From: an uncultured Chitinophaga sp.
Lineage (GTDB): Bacteria > Bacteroidota > Bacteroidia > Chitinophagales > Chitinophagaceae
Assembly: GCF_902168175.1 (NCBI RefSeq)
Contig: NZ_CABHOU010000025.1
Location: forward strand, 580,603-644,602
Length of the DNA: 64,000 nt
Direction: 5' to 3'
A program made the translations under genes and the position numbers. Positions within the stretch are counted from its first letter, which is position 1, and each line of letters starts with the position of its first letter. The notes beneath the pieces are model-generated. The model saw only the letters and a program-made list of their open reading frames with translations, was not told where the DNA came from and did not search any database. Positions 62,356 through 64,000 of the stretch are shown here, in pieces.

Positions 62356-63852
62356 ATGTTAGTCAAAAAAGCCACAGCGGAACTTTATGCCGATTACAAA
62401 GCCAGGATGCAGCAGATTGCCGATGTACGTTATTCCATTGCCGTACTAAGCTGGGACCAGGAAACCTACCTGCCCGAAAAAGGCGCCCGTTTCAGGGGAC
62501 AGCAAATTACCACCTTAAGCACAATGGCCCACGAACTGTTTACCGCCGAAGTCCTGGGCAGCCTGCTGCACGAATTATCGTCGCGCAGCGACATGGACGC
62601 CGGCAAACAGAAGAACATTGCGCTTTCGCTGGAAGATTACGAAAAAAACAAAAAGTACCCTGCCGCTTTTGTAGCCGAGATGTCGCAAACCACCTCAGCC
62701 GCCTACCATGCATGGATCAAAGCCCGGAAACTGAACAGTTACGAGGTATTTGAGCCCTTCCTGAACAGAATGGTACAACTGAAAAGGCAGGAAACGGAAT
62801 TACTTGGCTACGAGGGCCATCCCTACAACGCCTTGCTGAACGAGTACGAAAAAGGTGCCACCACCACCATGCTGGACCAGGTATTTGCCGACGTCCGCAG
62901 TTCCCTCTCTCCCCTGCTGGCCAGGATCGCGGCGCAGCCAATACCAGATAAGCAATTTCTGCACAAACACTACGATAAAGACAAACAATGGCAACTGGGC
63001 ATTCAATTGCTGAAGGAGATGGGCTATGATATGGCCGCCGGTCGCCAGGATATTTCCGAACACCCCTTCACCACCAGTTTTAGTCCGGAAGATGTGCGTG
63101 TTACCACCCGCATTGACGAGAACGACTTTGGCAACATGACCTGGAGCTGCATCCACGAAGGTGGCCATGCCTTGTACGAACAGGGCCTGCCTGCCGAGGA
63201 ATACGGCCTGCCGTTGGGCGAGGCCGCCAGCCTGGGCATTCACGAAAGCCAGTCGAGATTGTGGGAAAACAATGTAGGCCGCAGCCTGGCTTACTGGCAA
63301 CATCACTACCCGGCGTTACAGGCACTTTTCCCCGAAAACCTCGCCAATATACCGTTACAGGACTTTTACCGGGCCATTAACCTCGTGCAGCCGTCCCTGA
63401 TCCGTACCGAAGCCGACGAGCTTACGTATCACTTCCATGTGATGATCCGTTACGAAATTGAGAAAGGCCTGATCGATGGCAGCATTGGCACCGACGTACT
63501 GCGCGAAACCTGGAACCAGTACTACCAGCAATACCTGCACGTAACGCCACCCGACGATATCCAGGGCGTGTTGCAGGACATACATTGGTCGCACGGCAGC
63601 TTCGGTTACTTTCCCACCTATTCGCTGGGCAGCTTTTATGCCGCACAATTTTACGCCGCCGCACAAAAGCAGGTACCCGGGCTGGATAACGACATCGCCA
63701 GCGGTGTATACACCAACCTGCTCAACTGGTTGCGGGAGCACATTCATCCCTACGGCCGTTTTTATACCTCTAACGAGTTATGTGAAAAGGTAACCGGCGA
63801 GCCGCTCCAGTTCGCCCACTTCCTGAAGTACGCCGAGGAAAAGTTCAAATGA
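62356..63852 (+). CDS. M32 family carboxypeptidase (carboxypeptidase Taq type)
   Basis: From ATG 62356 the product is 498 aa. The zinc-binding HExxH motif is HEGGH (267-271), and a third ligand is expected in the HESQSRLWENNVGR segment. WDQETYLPEKGARFRGQQITTL and IRYEIEKGLIDGSI also fit the family. It removes C-terminal residues of peptides. The open frame from 62278 overlaps the divergent Nif3 gene's 5' end; ATG 62356 is chosen. Confidence 0.92.
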   Translation: MLVKKATAELYADYKARMQQIADVRYSIAVLSWDQETYLPEKGARFRGQQITTLSTMAHELFTAEVLGSLLHELSSRSDMDAGKQKNIALSLEDYEKNKKYPAAFVAEMSQTTSAAYHAWIKARKLNSYEVFEPFLNRMVQLKRQETELLGYEGHPYNALLNEYEKGATTTMLDQVFADVRSSLSPLLARIAAQPIPDKQFLHKHYDKDKQWQLGIQLLKEMGYDMAAGRQDISEHPFTTSFSPEDVRVTTRIDENDFGNMTWSCIHEGGHALYEQGLPAEEYGLPLGEAASLGIHESQSRLWENNVGRSLAYWQHHYPALQALFPENLANIPLQDFYRAINLVQPSLIRTEADELTYHFHVMIRYEIEKGLIDGSIGTDVLRETWNQYYQQYLHVTPPDDIQGVLQDIHWSHGSFGYFPTYSLGSFYAAQFYAAAQKQVPGLDNDIASGVYTNLLNWLREHIHPYGRFYTSNELCEKVTGEPLQFAHFLKYAEEKFK

Positions 63853-63896
63853 TACTTACAGGGGCTGCCGGACGTGGCCGTTGCACAACAGTTAGT

Positions 63897-64000
63897 TTAA
63901 ATGGCTGAATAATCAAATTTGCTAGGCAAATGGTTATTCAGCCATTTGCTTTTAAGCCTCTTCAGATTTTGTGTTATGGCTTGTACGATGGCGCTATAGC
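63897..64000 (-). pseudogene. C-terminal end of a probable transposase, partial
   Basis: On the minus strand a frame runs from the window edge to TAA at 63897-63899. The 33 visible residues (for example SAIVQAITQNLKRLKSKW) resemble the ends of DDE transposases. The rest is outside the window, so family and intactness cannot be judged, and it may be a complete gene. The end overlaps an unusual hairpin. Confidence 0.35.
63899..63947. repeat. Long nested hairpin at the transposase-like gene end
   Basis: Arms AAATGGCTGAATAA (63899-63912) and TTATTCAGCCATTT (63934-63947) are perfect 14-bp inverted repeats. Inside lies a second inverted pair, ATTTGC (63917-63922) and GCAAAT (63926-63931). It covers the stop codon. 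It may belong to the end of an insertion sequence or act as a terminator. Confidence 0.6.

Overview
The window looks like a chromosomal segment of a Bacteroidota bacterium, most likely a Chitinophaga-like member of the Chitinophagaceae. Three things point there. A giant PKD-repeat protein carries a type-B type IX secretion C-terminal domain. Several upstream regions carry the Bacteroidota promoter pattern TTG-N18-20-TAnnTTTG. The gene content also fits: a fused E1 alpha-beta 2-oxoacid dehydrogenase, DUF2795, DUF4180, a GH140-like hydrolase and a CcmD-like protein. There is no rRNA, CRISPR array or prophage. One tRNA gene with anticodon CAU lies at 20368-20441, and a probable transposase tail sits at the right edge.

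Layout. 1-10838 holds mostly single metabolic and regulatory genes: the end of an S9-like peptidase, a 734-aa protein with a duplicated domain, DinB, aldehyde dehydrogenase with an AraC regulator, a TIG/Kelch-like lipoprotein, small YegP, YdeI-like and DUF4180 proteins, and a 1-Cys peroxiredoxin next to a Crp/Fnr regulator with two matching operator-like boxes. 11052-16871 (minus) is the most striking part: seven tightly packed genes encoding a caspase-like protease, a TIR-TM-SUMF1 protein, a YegP-like protein, a TerB-like protein, a four-TM coiled-coil protein, a VWA-like lipoprotein and a two-TM protein. Divergent from it, 17119-19793 (plus) encodes a small protein with an acidic tail, a 7-TM protein, a histidine kinase and a LuxR-type response regulator. 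The intergenic region between the two units contains inverted repeats. Together these look like a regulated membrane-associated signalling or defence system that I cannot match to a named system.

20368-34540 is mainly core housekeeping: tRNA, fused E1 with a divergent MarR regulator, FAH-family enzyme, pth, rplY, prs, radC, Gfo/Idh oxidoreductase, GH140-like hydrolase, ispD, queA, a fused peptide ABC ATPase and AMP nucleosidase. 34593-40341 has an orphan HSDR_N-type nuclease domain, a block of degenerate ~83-bp repeats and the 1.6-kaa secreted PKD protein. 40572-43956 carries glutamate dehydrogenase and cytochrome c maturation genes (ccmD-, ccmC- and ccmB-like).

44045-54959 carries biotin carboxylase, GtrA, thymidine kinase and Kdo transferase, followed by a nucleotide-sugar cluster: DegT aminotransferase, UDP-glucose dehydrogenase, UDP-xylose synthase-like decarboxylase and rfbBCD without rfbA. 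This cluster should supply UDP-glucuronate, UDP-xylose and dTDP-rhamnose for surface polysaccharide. 55044-63852 is core again: LolD, DUF2795, FabI, RecN, a TPR-like protein, a zinc-ribbon coiled-coil protein, Nif3 and an M32 carboxypeptidase. Start sites were moved downstream of the longest open frame where promoter position, signal peptide or family length supported it.
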